From: RPQJ01 sp963748985
GTDB taxonomy: Bacteria; Pseudomonadota; Gammaproteobacteria; Steroidobacterales; Steroidobacteraceae
Length of the DNA stretch: 64,000 nt
Direction: 5' to 3'
Assembly (NCBI GenBank): GCA_963748985.1
Contig: CAVVKQ010000026.1
Location: 62,001-126,000, forward strand
Shown here: piece after piece, positions 15,340 to 26,516 of the stretch
How positions within the stretch are numbered: the first letter of the stretch is position 1
Layout: each line of letters starts with the position of its first letter
Notes under the pieces: generated by a model
Seen by the model: the letters and a program-made list of their open reading frames with translations, nothing else
What the model was told of the DNA's origin: nothing
Database searches by the model: none
Made by a program: the position numbers and the translations under genes

Positions 15340-15840
15340 CTACAGGGCGGCTTCCGGCTTCTTCTGCGACTCGACGTCGTCTTCCTTGGGATACACGTAG
15401 ATCCGGCGATGCTCGACATCGGTCACTGCCTTGTCGACCTTCACGAAGGTCCACTGGCCGATCGTGTCCACCCACATCTTTGCGAGCGGCTCGATCCCGC
15501 CGGTGACGTCAGTCGCCTGGACATTATAGACAGCCCCGTCCGGAGCCACGGAGAACCTCACCGTGAACGAACCCTCGACCTTCTTCTCGAGGGGTACCTT
15601 GGCGGCCGGGTACTTGTCGACGTCCGGCCGGGCCATGTAATTGAACATCAGCCCGGTCTTCTGCAGTGCGTCGAAGTTGGCCTGTTGCCAGCTCTTGCGG
15701 ATGTCCCGGATGCAGCGCGCCTCGGCGGAGTAAGCGGCCGTGGGCGCCGGGCAATCGGGCCGCTTGAACGCGGCCTGCGCCGAGGCGCCGGCAGGAACGG
15801 CGACCATCAGTGCGATGACGGGCAATGCGCGCAGTTTCAT
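15340..15840 (-). CDS. Secreted protein with TonB C-terminal-like domain
   Basis: A 166-residue protein with a signal peptide (MKLRALPVIALMVAVPAGASA). The C-terminal part reads GSFTVRFSVAPDGAVYNVQATD and continues to WTFVKV, the pattern of the TonB C-terminal fold (VxFxVxxDGxVxxxxV). There is no N-terminal transmembrane anchor or proline-rich linker, so it is not a standard energy-transducing TonB. It may be a periplasmic accessory or a lone domain. Its ATG overlaps the stop of the upstream S9 peptidase by 4 bp, so the two are cotranslated and probably act together with the TonB-dependent receptor encoded just beyond. Confidence 0.8.
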   Translation of the reverse strand: MKLRALPVIALMVAVPAGASAQAAFKRPDCPAPTAAYSAEARCIRDIRKSWQQANFDALQKTGLMFNYMARPDVDKYPAAKVPLEKKVEGSFTVRFSVAPDGAVYNVQATDVTGGIEPLAKMWVDTIGQWTFVKVDKAVTDVEHRRIYVYPKEDDVESQKKPEAAL

Positions 15841-17882
15841 CGGCTCACGCCCTCAAAGTACTCGTAGGGCAGCTTCTTCGAGCCCGGGAACTGGCAGTCG
15901 TCCGGCGGGTCGGTCGGCTTGCGGTCGCCGATGTGGCGGTCGAAGAAGTCGATCATGCGGCAGCTGACTTCGCGCACGCTGGCGAGGTCGCGCGCGCCGT
16001 GACCGGCACGCGGCACCAGCAGCGTCTCGAAGCGGTGGTTCCGCGCCTTGAGCGCTTCGCGCATCTCCTCGTAGTGCCGGAAGTGCGCGCGGTCGTCCTG
16101 CATGCCGTGGACCAGGAACACCGGCGCCTTGATCCGGTCGACGTGTGGCGTGCTCGAGCGCGCGGCGCGGTCGGCGGAGTCGGTGCCGAGCGCCTCGTCG
16201 AGGTACTTCTGGCCCGCCGTCGAGCGGCTGACGTCGCCGAAGTCGTGCATGATGTTGAGGTCGTAGACGCCAACGTAGCCAATTGCACATTGGTATCGGT
16301 CGGGTGTCTTGACCACACCCATCAACGCAGCGTAGCCGCCGTAGGAGGCACCGTAGATGCAGACGCGGTCGATGTCGGCGATTCCGGCGCCGGCCGCCCA
16401 CAGCACGCCGTCCTCGAGGTCGTCCTGCATCTCGAGGCCCCAGTGCCGGTACCACTGGTAGTGGAAGTCCTTGCCGTAGCCGCCGGACCCGCGGTAGTTG
16501 ATCTTCAGCACGCCGTAACCCGCGTTGGCCAAGGCGGCAGCCTCCATGTCGTAACCCCAGCCGTCGCGGATGCCGTGCGGACCGCCATGCGGCAGCACGA
16601 TCAGCGGCAGCTTCTGCGCCGGCTTGTGCTTCGGCACGGTCAGGTACCCGACCAGTTCCATGCCGTCCCGGGCCTTGAAGCGCACCGCCCGGGTCTGCGG
16701 GAAGCTTTCGGCCTTGACCTGCGGCCTCGGGTTGAGCAGGTGCCGGACCTTGCCGTCGTACTCGTTCCAGAGATAGAACTGCCCCTGGTCGCGGTCGCTG
16801 TGCACGCGCAGCACGTGCTCGATGCCGTCCGCGGTCGATGACTCGATCGAGATCTGGTGATCTGGAAAGGCGGCCACGAGCCGCTGCCGCCTGACGACCA
16901 GCGGATGGTCCGGCTGCAGCGGCACGTAGGTTGGATAGTCGTACTGGTGCTTGACGGCGATCGCGACGTCGTCGTCGTCGAAGACGACCTCGTCGACGTC
17001 GACCCGCGGATCGCGGTAGATCAGTTCCTTCGCGCCCGTCCTTGCGTCGACCCAGTAGTAGCCGATGGTCTGCGCGTCGGTGTTGTCGCGGTACAGGATC
17101 TTGTCGGGATCCCACTTGTGCCAGCGCACAGGGATCCGCGCGCCCTCGGGGTTACGGTAGATGCCCTCCAGCACCCATTCGCCGTCGACGCGGCGATGCA
17201 CGACCGTCGAGTCGAAGTCGTCGGGCAGCATCCCGATCGCGTGCGTCACCTCGTTGTCCTTGTTGAACACGAAGCTCGCGACGCGCGAAGGCGACTTCAG
17301 CACGCGGTCGGCGCGACCGGTGAAGACATTGAGCTTGTACAGATAGAAGTACGGAAACTCGGAGTACGTCGATCCGGACGGGCCAACGGTGAGCCAGTAG
17401 TGTTCGTCATCGATGCGGGCGCCCAGGTCGCCACCTTCGAAGCCGCCGTAGTCGCTCGAGCCTTCGCCGCCCCACACCCGCCGGATGTCCTTGCTGCGGA
17501 TGTCGAGGATGAAGACGCCGGCGCTGCCCCGGCCCTCCGCCAGCGCGCTCTTGTAGCTCGAGGTGATGAGCAGGTGGTTGGCGTCGTGCCAGGTGAACTC
17601 GCCGACCCCGAGCGGCCCGTCGTAGACCTCGCTGTGCACGACCGACATCGTCCTGCGGTCGAGGATGTGCAGCATGGTCTTGCCGTCGTCGGTCACCGCG
17701 GTGGCGGCAAAATGCCTGCCGTCCGGCGACACCTTCAGGTCGACGACCTTCGGCCGCGCGATGATCTCGGTCAGCTTGAGCGGCGAATCGGCATGCGCGC
17801 CGGACTCGGCCCGCACCGCTGCCCCGGTCAGCAGCGCGAGCGCGAGTGCCGCGGCGATGGCGCAGGCATGGCAGCGCCCCAT
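15837..17882 (-). CDS. S9 family (prolyl oligopeptidase type) serine peptidase, secreted
   Basis: A 681-residue protein with a signal peptide (MGRCHACAIAAALALALLTG and cleavage near AVRA). The N-terminal two thirds form a TolB/DPP-like beta-propeller, and the C-terminal domain is an alpha/beta hydrolase. The nucleophile is in YGASYGGYAA (Ser near 517), the acid in HGMQDDRAHF and the His in PRAGHGARD. It should cleave peptides in the periplasm or outside the cell. It lies 1 bp after the TonB-dependent receptor and overlaps the TonB-C-like gene by 4 bp. A receptor plus S9 peptidase pairing is common in peptide-scavenging Xanthomonadales and fits import and digestion of oligopeptides, although the substrate is inferred only from context. 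Confidence 0.9.
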   Translation of the reverse strand: MGRCHACAIAAALALALLTGAAVRAESGAHADSPLKLTEIIARPKVVDLKVSPDGRHFAATAVTDDGKTMLHILDRRTMSVVHSEVYDGPLGVGEFTWHDANHLLITSSYKSALAEGRGSAGVFILDIRSKDIRRVWGGEGSSDYGGFEGGDLGARIDDEHYWLTVGPSGSTYSEFPYFYLYKLNVFTGRADRVLKSPSRVASFVFNKDNEVTHAIGMLPDDFDSTVVHRRVDGEWVLEGIYRNPEGARIPVRWHKWDPDKILYRDNTDAQTIGYYWVDARTGAKELIYRDPRVDVDEVVFDDDDVAIAVKHQYDYPTYVPLQPDHPLVVRRQRLVAAFPDHQISIESSTADGIEHVLRVHSDRDQGQFYLWNEYDGKVRHLLNPRPQVKAESFPQTRAVRFKARDGMELVGYLTVPKHKPAQKLPLIVLPHGGPHGIRDGWGYDMEAAALANAGYGVLKINYRGSGGYGKDFHYQWYRHWGLEMQDDLEDGVLWAAGAGIADIDRVCIYGASYGGYAALMGVVKTPDRYQCAIGYVGVYDLNIMHDFGDVSRSTAGQKYLDEALGTDSADRAARSSTPHVDRIKAPVFLVHGMQDDRAHFRHYEEMREALKARNHRFETLLVPRAGHGARDLASVREVSCRMIDFFDRHIGDRKPTDPPDDCQFPGSKKLPYEYFEGVSR

Positions 17883-17883
17883 G

Positions 17884-20641
17884 TCAGTTGACCGAGTAGC
17901 GCAGCGACAGGTAGGCGGAGCGGCCGAGCGCGGCGCCGGTCTGCAACTGCGGCCAGAAGTACGGCCAGAGTCCGCCGCCGTTGTCCTGCGGCGACGTGTA
18001 CAGCAGGTTGTTGACGATCAGGCTCACCTCGCCCCGGGCGCTGAACTGGTAGCGCGCCGTCATGTTGACCGAGTACATCGGTTCCATGAACTGCGTCTGC
18101 GAGAAGTTGTAGATGCCGTCGTCGCGCTGCAGGAACATCCCCGCCCCGACCGACTTGCCCGCCGAGAGCGGGTTGTCCCAGTTCACGGACAGCGCCAGCG
18201 AGTTCTCCGGGGTGGCCTGTCCGACCCAGCCGTAGCGCAGGTTGACCGACTCGTCGCCCGCAAACCGGTTCAGCTCGTACTTGAGCACCTTCGAGTAGCT
18301 GAGGCTCGACGAGAACGCGCCGTAGCGCTCGGACTCGTAGCGGTACGAGGCGCGCAGGTCGAGGCCCTCACGCTCGACGCTGTCCTGGTTGATCGGCTGG
18401 GTCGTGACCTGCTCGACGGCGCCGAAGCCGTTGCGGGTGATGCGGCTGCGGACGTCGGCGCAGAGCTGCGAGCTGCCGTCCAGCACGCCGTTGTCGCACT
18501 GCCACTCGCGCAGCAGGGTGTCGTAGGCGGTCTCGGTCACGACCAGGTCGTTCAGTTCGGTGCGGTACCAGTCGGCGGTCAGCATGAAGTCCGCCACCGG
18601 CTGCCAGATGAAGCCGACGCCAAAATCGTCGCCGTATTCCTCGGTCAGCGAGGTGTCCGGCTGCGCGCGTGGTCGCGACCGTGGTGAAGCCGCAGGAGTA
18701 GACCACGCCGTCGAAGCAGCCGGGTGCCGAGAAGTCGGCGACGGTCGTGAAGCCTTCGGACTGGCCGTAGATGTTGAACATGTCCGGGGCGCGGAACGTC
18801 TGCGAGTAGCCGCCACGCAGCTTGAGCCAGTCGTTTGCACGATAGAGGAACTTGATCTGCCCGGACATCCGTCCCGAGATGTCGGAGGCGTCGCTGTAGT
18901 GGTCGATGCGCGCCGCCAGCGAGGCATCGAGGCGCGAGACGATCGGCAGCGCGAACTCGAGCGCCAGCGCCTTGCGGTCGCGGTCGCCCTTGGCTTCGAT
19001 GGCGCCGATGTTGTACCAGCCCTCGCCGGTCGTGTTGAGCGAGCGTTCGTCGGGGAGGATCTCCATGGTCTGGCTGGCAATCTCGGAGCGCAGTGCGAAC
19101 TTGACCGGCTTGTAGAATACGCCGAGGTCGCCGAGCGACCCGTCCACGGTCAGCGTCAGGAAGTTCGAGGACGAGTCGGCACGCAGCACGTTCTCGCCGA
19201 CCAGGCCGGCGACCTCCGACCGCTGCACTGGGCGGACGATGTTGCCGACGAGCTGGTTGTCGTAGAAGCCGCTGTCGACGATGTAGGTGTCCTTCTGGTT
19301 CGGGTCGGCCACCACGGTCGAGGCGCCGGCGAGGATCCAGTTGCGGATACCCTCCTCCTTCAGGTTCATCGACGACTCGCGCGTCTCGTAGCTCGAGTAC
19401 GAATACGCGACGTCCCAGTGCCAGCGTTCGCTGCCGACGTCGAAGCCGCCCTTGGCGCCGGTCGTCAGGGTCCACGCCTGCTGGCTGGAGTCGACGTCGG
19501 CCGTGCCGAGCTCGCGCGAGGAGAAGCCGCGCGTCAGGAAGACCGCGGAGGAGAAGTCGTCCGGGGCCACGACGCCGTTCCAGAACAGCACGTTGCTGCG
19601 CGTCTCGTATTCGTTGTCGGTGGCGATTGCGGTCGCGAACAGCTCGACGTTGTCGGCGAGGTCGTAGCGGCCGTCGAAGAACGCCGACAGCTGGCGGATG
19701 CCCGGCTGCAGCGAGATCGTGTTGCTGGTCTCGCTCAGGCAGGCCTCGTCGGCATACTCGAAGCCGAGCGGCGCGCAGGCATCCTGCGGCAGGATCGAGC
19801 GGATCGGCGCCGGGGGCGCGTTCTGCTCGATGGTCACCATGCCGGCGTTGTACGGCGCGTTGTCGCGCAGGTAGTCGACGTCGCTGGCCAGGATCTGCTC
19901 GTTGATGAAGCCGTCGAGCCCGAAGGTGAAGGAGCCGCGCTCGAACGAGTTGCCGGTGATCACCGAGCCGATCAGCGTGTTGCCGTAGCCGTCCAGGTAA
20001 CCGCCGGCGGTGACGCTGACCTCGGTCTGGTCCATGTCGCGCTTGGTGATGAAGTTCATCACGCCGCCGATCGCGTCGGAGCCGTAGATCGCCGAGGCGC
20101 CCGACGACAGCAGTTCGACGCGCGCGAGCGCCGACATCGGGATCGCGCCGATATCGACGCCGTTCTGCTCGCCGCCGAACGGCAGCGGGTAGTCGGCCAT
20201 GCGGCGGCCGTTCAGCAGCACCAGCGTGCGGCCCGTGCCGAGTCCGCGGATGTTCACTTCCTGGCCGCCGGTGGTGAAGCGGCCGAGCAGGTTGGACGAC
20301 TTGCCCTCGACGTAGCCGCTGTTCTCGGTGAAGGAACTGACGACGTCGCCGATCGAGACCAGGCCTTTCGCGGCCATGTCCTCGCTGGTGATGACCGAGA
20401 TCGGCGACATGCCGCTGTTGGTCGTCAGCGGGATCAGCGTACCAGTGACGACGATCTCCTCCAGTTCCTGCGGCGTGGCGGAATCCTGGGCCTGTTCGGG
20501 CGCTGATACCGTCTCGTCGTCGGCCGGCTTGGCGCCGGACTGCGACTCCGCGGCCTGCTGCGCACCGGCCGGTACGGAGATGGCCAGGGCGGCGAGGATG
20601 CCGATCGACAGGGGATGCGGCAGCTTTCGCAGAATGTTCAT
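17884..20641 (-). CDS. TonB-dependent outer-membrane receptor, interrupted by one frame change near 18665
   Basis: The N-terminal part (20641 down to about 18670) has a signal peptide ending PAGAQQ, a TonB-box-like EEIVVTG (about residue 62), a plug domain with QEVNIRGLGTGRTLVLLNGRR and much of the barrel. The rest of the barrel, from DTSLTEEYGDDFGVGFIWQP to the terminal YLSLRYSVN, continues in a different frame down to 17884. The switch falls in a CGCGCGC tract at about 18664-18672 (minus-strand ACGCGCGC) and equals a net gain of one base or loss of two. Together they give about 915 residues, normal for this family. It would import peptides or other large ligands using TonB. Whether the break is a real mutation or a sequencing slip in a CG dinucleotide run cannot be told here. 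Confidence 0.85.
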
Positions 20642-20650
20642 GTTGCTTGC

Positions 20651-23600
20651 TTACCAGCGGTAACGAACGGCGACGTTGGTGGAGAGCGTGTAGTCGGACA
20701 CCGATGTGTCCGTCACGCCGACCCGTCCGCTGATATCCCAGGCCTTGTAGCGGCCGGCGATGCCGAACTCGGCGCGATAGCCCGAGCCCGACGTGTCGTT
20801 GGCGAAGCGGACGCCGTTCGAGCTCAGCTCGCTGTCGCCGTCACCGGCGTACAGGTAGTTGAGATCGGCCAGCGGCGTGACGAAGCCGTTCTCCGTCTCG
20901 AATGCCTTGAACACCGTGACGCCGGCGCGGAGCATCGATGCCTTTCCGCCCACGTCGGTCAGCCGGTACACGTCGTCACTGGAGCTGAAGTCGTCCAGTT
21001 CGACGTCTACGCTGGAGTACTGCAGCTGCGGCACCAGGGTCAGGCCGGACTTCAGGCCCCAGGCGTAGCCCGCCTCGAGGTTGAAGCCGTCGCCGTCCGC
21101 ATCGGTGTCGCCCGTCGCGGCGGACGCCGTTCCCGGCGTCTTGAGATCGGTGTCCATCGACATTGCATGCCACGACGCGTCGAAGTACAGGCCCATGTCG
21201 AACTTGTAGTTCGCGTTCAGGCCGTAGGCCGTGACGTGGCCCTTGGCGCTGGCGACGTTCGCGTTCGGGTTGGCGCTGGCATCGCCGTAGCTGAACACCG
21301 GGCTGACGGCGACGCTGCCGTCCCCGAGCTCGCGGCTCCACTGGATGCCGGCCTGGAGGCCCGACACCTTCTGGTCGAAGCTCGTGTCCTGCAGCCCGTT
21401 GTCCGGCTCGATCGTGCCTTCCTCGTGGAAGGCGGTGCTCCACACGGCGAAGCCGCTGTCGTTGGCGCCGGAGAGCCTGTGCATGTTGCGCTTGTCGAAG
21501 CTCTCGACCGACTGCAGCCACCAGCTCTGCGCCATGGTCGTGGCGGCGCTGGCCGCGACGGCCATGTGGCCCATGCCGAAGAGCGCGCTGACGACGACGT
21601 CGCCGCTCGCCGCGTCGAAACTCGCCTGCGCGCCGAGCACGCTGTCGGCGAACTGGCCCGAGACACCCGCCACCGTCGGCGCAGCCGCGGCGTTCTCGCC
21701 CTCGACGGACAGCACCGTGATGTCGACCTCGCCGCTGAGCTGCTCGGTCGGGTTGAGCACGAAGCCCATCTCGCTGCCCGCGGCTATGTCGCCCAGCACG
21801 ACCAGACGGTCCGCGCCAGCGGCCGAGAGGTCGGTGCCGAAGGTGAAGCTGCCGGAGAGGTTGCCGTCGATGGTCAGCGTGCTGCCCGCAACGCCATTGA
21901 TCGCGTCGATGGACGCGAGCGTCATCGCCACGTCCGCGCCGGAGATCAGGCTGTTGCCGCCGGTCAGCGTCAACGTGCCACGGTCGATGTCGAAGCGGTT
22001 GGCGCCGCCGCCGAAGTCGATCGTCGTGCCGTTAAGCGTGATGTCGCCAGTGCTGGTCACGCGCCCGGTCGAGTCGACGAACTGCGTGTTGATCAGCAGG
22101 TCGTCGCCGTCGCCGAAGACGATGCTGCCGCCGATCGAGCCGACGTTGACGACGTACGAGTCGAGGTCGTTGCCGACGTTGATGCGGATCGCCGTGCCCG
22201 TGCCGTCGACGCCGGCCTGGATCGTGCCGGTGTTGAAGATCTGCACGCCGCCGACGTCGGCCGCGCCTGCGCCGGTGATCTCGATCGCGGTCGAGCCCGC
22301 GCCGATGCTGATCGGCCGCTGTTGATCAGGTACGCGGCGCCGATCGAGTCGGCCGTCGTCGAGGAAGTACGCTACAGTACGTTGCAGGGCGGATTGAAGT
22401 AGCGAGCAGCCTGGCGGGTCGTACACCATCACCGTGCCGATGTAGGGCGACGTCGTGAGCACGCCTTCCAGGCGAGGCCGACCGAGTTGTCGCCGGTCTC
22501 GATGATGCCGTCGTTCACGCGAACAGCGGTGCCTTCGATCACGGTCGCCGCAGGCGCGTTGCGATCGGCAAAGACGATGCCCGCCGACGATGTCGACACC
22601 GATGGAATCATCGCCCACCGCGATCCTACCCTCGTTGTCGAGGGTGGCGCTGTAATTGCCGACGACCATCGCGCCGATCGAGCCGTCACCCGTGATGATG
22701 ACGCCGTCCTCGTCCTGCATCAGTCGTGCCGCGTAGCCGTACCCGGGCACGTACATCCGCGCGGCCGCACCGACCGTGCCGTTGCCGGTCGTGATCTGGC
22801 CGTCGTTGATGACCTCGGACAGGCCGTATGCCCCAGGATGCGACACCGAAGCCCATGCTGGAACCTCTCGGCGCGAAGTACGGGGTGCGGCTTGAAGGCG
22901 CCGATGTCGAGTCGCCGATGGTGACGCTGCCGCTGTTGAGGGTACTCGCGTTGGTACCCATCGTGAACATGCCGGTCGAGTTGTCCCCCGTCGAGATGAT
23001 GCCCTCGTTGACGTTGATCGCAGTCGGGTCCGTCGCGTCTCCGCAGCCGCTCGCTCTGACCCGGACACAAACATGCCGATGCTCAGGTCGCCGATCGTGA
23101 TCTCACCGGTGTTGCGCGCGTAGGACGTGACGCCAAAAGTGAATGACGCTGGGCTGATGGAGAGGATGCCGTGCGACTGGAACAGCCGGTCGTAGTCCGC
23201 CGCGTAGTCGTGATCGCACCGAGACGCCGTTGCCGTCGTGATCGAGCCTTCGTTGATCGCGGTGGCGTCGCCGCCGAGTTGAGATTGCGGATGCCGAAGC
23301 TGTCGTCGCCCGCAATGATGACGCCCGTCGTCGTGTTCACGCTGGCGGTCGAACTCGACCCGCGCTCGGGATGTTGTTCTGCATAAAGCCTGCGCTCGGG
23401 CGCCGGAAGTTGTTCGGTGCGATCGTAGAACACCGTCGCCGACGATGATCGTACCCTCGTTGATGGCGGTCGAATCGCCGGCCTGCGGCATGACGAAAAT
23501 GCCGAGCCGCGACATCCTCGAGTTCGATGTGCCCCTGATTCAGGACGGTCGTGTCGTACAGCCGCGTCTTCGGGATGTCGACCAACTGGGAAGCCTTCTC

Positions 23601-24964
23601 GCCGAGCAATTCGTTGTACCCGGCGAAGCATCTCATTCAGGTGCGCGTGCGAGGCGAGGTACTCGTTGTTCGAGCCCAGGCTGACGACGCTGCATGCCGG
23701 TTGGCGTACACAGTCTCGCCAGGCGCGGTCTCGTCCTTGGTTATTCCGCCGCGGATCTCGCCGCTGTTGAGGATGTAGATGTCGCCGCCGAGGCGATAGT
23801 CGCCCTCCTGGCCCATGGTCGATGGCGAGAACGCGATGCCGGCGGAGCAATTGCCGATGTCGATGCGGCCGGAGTTCTCGATCGAGGTGGTCGCGGTCGA
23901 GCGGCATCGATGCCCGCAGCTCCACTTGTCGACCTTGATGTCGCCCTGTTGACGATCGTCGTGCCGCCGTCGCCGACGGCCTGGATGCCGACCGACACCC
24001 AGACACTGGGGGCGTACCGAATACGGTGGCGCCGCGGTCCGCGCCCATGTCGATGTTGCCGGTAGTTGTCGATAGCGATGGCGCCGCCGTCGTACTCCAT
24101 GTCCAGCGTGGTCTGTCGACTGTGAACTCGTCGGGCGCGACGACGCCGGTCACCTGGCCGAATGCGTTGTAGGTGCGCTCGCCGTCGCGGTCTGTGTCGA
24201 AGCTGTGGCTGGACCGTATGCCTCCGTCCAGGCGTAGATGCCAGCACGGAACTCGCTGTCGCCGTCGAGGTGATGTCGCCGCGTATTGACGATGTCGATC
24301 GACTGGCCGGCCGGGTTGACAGCCCTGATGCCATGGCGGCCGGCGAAAGCGATCGAGCCGCGGTTGTCGATCGTGATGGTCGAGTCGGCCGGGTCGCGCG
24401 CCAGAATCACGTGCTGCGGTTGACGTCGACCCGCCGGTCGTGATGTAGGCTGGGTAGCCGTAACCGTCGACGACGCGATTGCCGGCATCGTCGTAAAGCC
24501 GACGAAGCCGCTGAGTCGAAGAAGTAGTCGACGTGTCGTTGGACAGGGCCGTGTCGAGGTCGACCGCACCCGTGTAGACGTCGATGCCGATGCCGCCGGT
24601 CAGGTCGCCGGTATTGACGATCGAGATGCTCTCGGCCGCACTCGACAGCGGGATCGCCGTCTGGCCGGGGCCGACGGTGATCGGTTGCCGTTGCCGAAGT
24701 CGATCTTGCGGCTGACGGGGGCGAGCGACGCCGAGGCGTCCCGAACGCCTTGCGCACGGCCTCGACGCTCATGCGTTCGCCGACCGGGAGGCGCAGGGCG
24801 TTGCGGACGGCCTGCTGCAGCTTGGCCGACTGCACCTCAGGCGTGGCCGCGTGCAGCGCGGGCGTGGTCGCGATCAGCGCAGTGGCCGCGGCGCCCAGCA
24901 GGGCGCTCCTACGGGCCCTGGAATTCGCCGCCACGCAAGGCTTGCCAGGCAACCTGTTCGTCAT
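20651..24964 (-). CDS. Autotransporter with intact C-terminal barrel and multiply frameshifted passenger
   Basis: The start region at 24964 encodes a long signal peptide region (MTNRLPGKP then a hydrophobic stretch ending TPALHAATP). The C-terminus, in one frame from about 22320 to 20651, contains the autotransporter barrel (from about FDKRNMHRLSGANDSGFAVW) ending in the aromatic VRYRW. The passenger between about 22320 and 24750 is built from short repeats of the form N-x-G-x-I-x-x-G-D-x-S-x-G. It switches frame about ten times, for example at KAFG|DASAS and GNGN|(P)ITVGPGQ, each repairable by adding one base in a run of identical bases. Full length would be about 1,440 residues, anchored in the outer membrane with a surface-exposed passenger. 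It is either a decayed gene or an uncorrected repeat region. It lies 9 bp upstream of the TonB-dependent receptor. Confidence 0.78.
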
Positions 24965-25157
24965 ACGCGTCTATCCCTTCCCAGTTGATGGCCGTTTGCG
25001 AAATTGATGCGACGCCCGGCCTGTTTGCGCGGGCGGATCGTGTCGATGAAGCTGCGCGGAGTCCATCGGGGAAAGCCTGAGATTTGGATGAAAAGCTCGT
25101 AAACTAGGCCGACTTCGCTGCGACGCCAGGCGCCGGCACCAGAACGGGAACACAGTG

Positions 25158-26504
25158 ATGCCCCTGCTGAAAATTGCCGCGTGGATCGTCGCCGCATCAG
25201 CGCTTGCGACGGTGCAGGACGTCTCGGCCGCGCCGGATTTTTCCAGGCTAGGCAAGGACCTCACGCCGGTCGGCGCCGAGCGCGGGGGCAATGCCGACGG
25301 CACGATTCCCGCGTGGGACGGTGGCCTGGTGCAGGCACCCGCAGGCTGGACACCGCAGCAGGGTTACATCGATCCGTTCCCGGACGACAAGCCGATCTTT
25401 ACGATCAACTCGACGAACGTCGGCCAGTACGAAGCGAAGCTGACCAGGGGGCAGGCCGCCTTGCTGCGGAAGCATCCGCAGAATTTCCGCATGAACGTGT
25501 ATCCGACGCGCCGTACCGTCGGTTATCCGAAGGCCGTGACGGATCGCGTCATCGCGCAGGCAGGCAAGGTCTCGCTGCAGGGCTTCGGACTCAAGGACCT
25601 GAACGGCTCCACCACGCCCTTCCCGATTCCCGAGAACGGCCTGCAGGCGATCTGGAATCACCTCGTGCGTCATCTCGGCGGCGGCATCGTCCGCGCCGGA
25701 CACTCGTTCCCGGTCCGGTCGAACGGCGATTACTACAAGATCGGCTTCAGCTCGCAGCGAATCTACGCGCAGAACGTCGAGAACATCGAACCGAACCGGC
25801 TCTTCTACGCGCTCGGTTATTTCACCGAACCGGCGACGCTGCGCGGCACGATCTTCCTGGTGCACGAACCGGTGGACCAGGTCGCGGAACAGCGCTCGGC
25901 GTGGATCTACAACTCCGGACAACGCCGTGTGCGTCGCGCGCCGGACCTTGCGTACGACGGCATCAACGACGGCTCCGAGGGCATGCTGACGACCGACCAG
26001 GTCGACGGTTACAACGGCGCACCCGACCGCTACGAGTGGCAACTGCTCGGCAAGCGCGAGATCTACGTGCCGTACAACACGTACGAGCTCTCCGACAAGT
26101 CGCTCAAGTACAAGGACATCATCCGACCGAAGTCGGTCAATCCCGACCACGTGCGCTATGAACTGCACCGCATGTGGGTAGTGGAAGGCACGCTCAAGCC
26201 GAGCCAGCGCCACATCTACGGCAAACGCACGCTCTATCTCGATGAGGACAGCTGGTCGGTGCTGGCCGAGGATGCATACGACACGCGCGGCGGCCTGTGG
26301 CGTGCGTCGATGCACGGCCTGCTGCAGGCGTACGACGCACAGGTGCCGTTCTACCGTTTCGGCATCTACCACGACCTCAACAGCGGCGGATACCTGGTCG
26401 GTGGCCTCGACAACGAGGTCAAGGAACCAATCCAGTTCAATGCCAGGGCGAAGGTCGGCGACTTCCAGCCGGACGCCCTGCGGCGCCTGGGTGGCACGCT
26501 CTAA
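25158..26504 (+). CDS. DUF1329 family secreted protein (LolA/LolB-like fold)
   Basis: A 448-residue protein with a signal peptide (MPLLKIAAWIVAASALATVQDVSA). DUF1329 signatures follow: LGKDLTPVGAERGGNADGTIPAWDGG, YPTRRTVGYP, and a C-terminal RTLYLDEDSW...YDTRGGLWR segment. Family members are periplasmic or outer-membrane proteins, often paired with a DUF1302 protein; recent work places related proteins in outer-membrane lipid handling. No DUF1302 neighbour is present. The frame opens at GTG 25155, but ATG 25158 is the likely start. It is divergent from the autotransporter; the 193-bp gap between them holds no feature I can name. Confidence 0.87.
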   Translation: MPLLKIAAWIVAASALATVQDVSAAPDFSRLGKDLTPVGAERGGNADGTIPAWDGGLVQAPAGWTPQQGYIDPFPDDKPIFTINSTNVGQYEAKLTRGQAALLRKHPQNFRMNVYPTRRTVGYPKAVTDRVIAQAGKVSLQGFGLKDLNGSTTPFPIPENGLQAIWNHLVRHLGGGIVRAGHSFPVRSNGDYYKIGFSSQRIYAQNVENIEPNRLFYALGYFTEPATLRGTIFLVHEPVDQVAEQRSAWIYNSGQRRVRRAPDLAYDGINDGSEGMLTTDQVDGYNGAPDRYEWQLLGKREIYVPYNTYELSDKSLKYKDIIRPKSVNPDHVRYELHRMWVVEGTLKPSQRHIYGKRTLYLDEDSWSVLAEDAYDTRGGLWRASMHGLLQAYDAQVPFYRFGIYHDLNSGGYLVGGLDNEVKEPIQFNARAKVGDFQPDALRRLGGTL

Positions 26505-26516
26505 CGCGCCGTCAGG

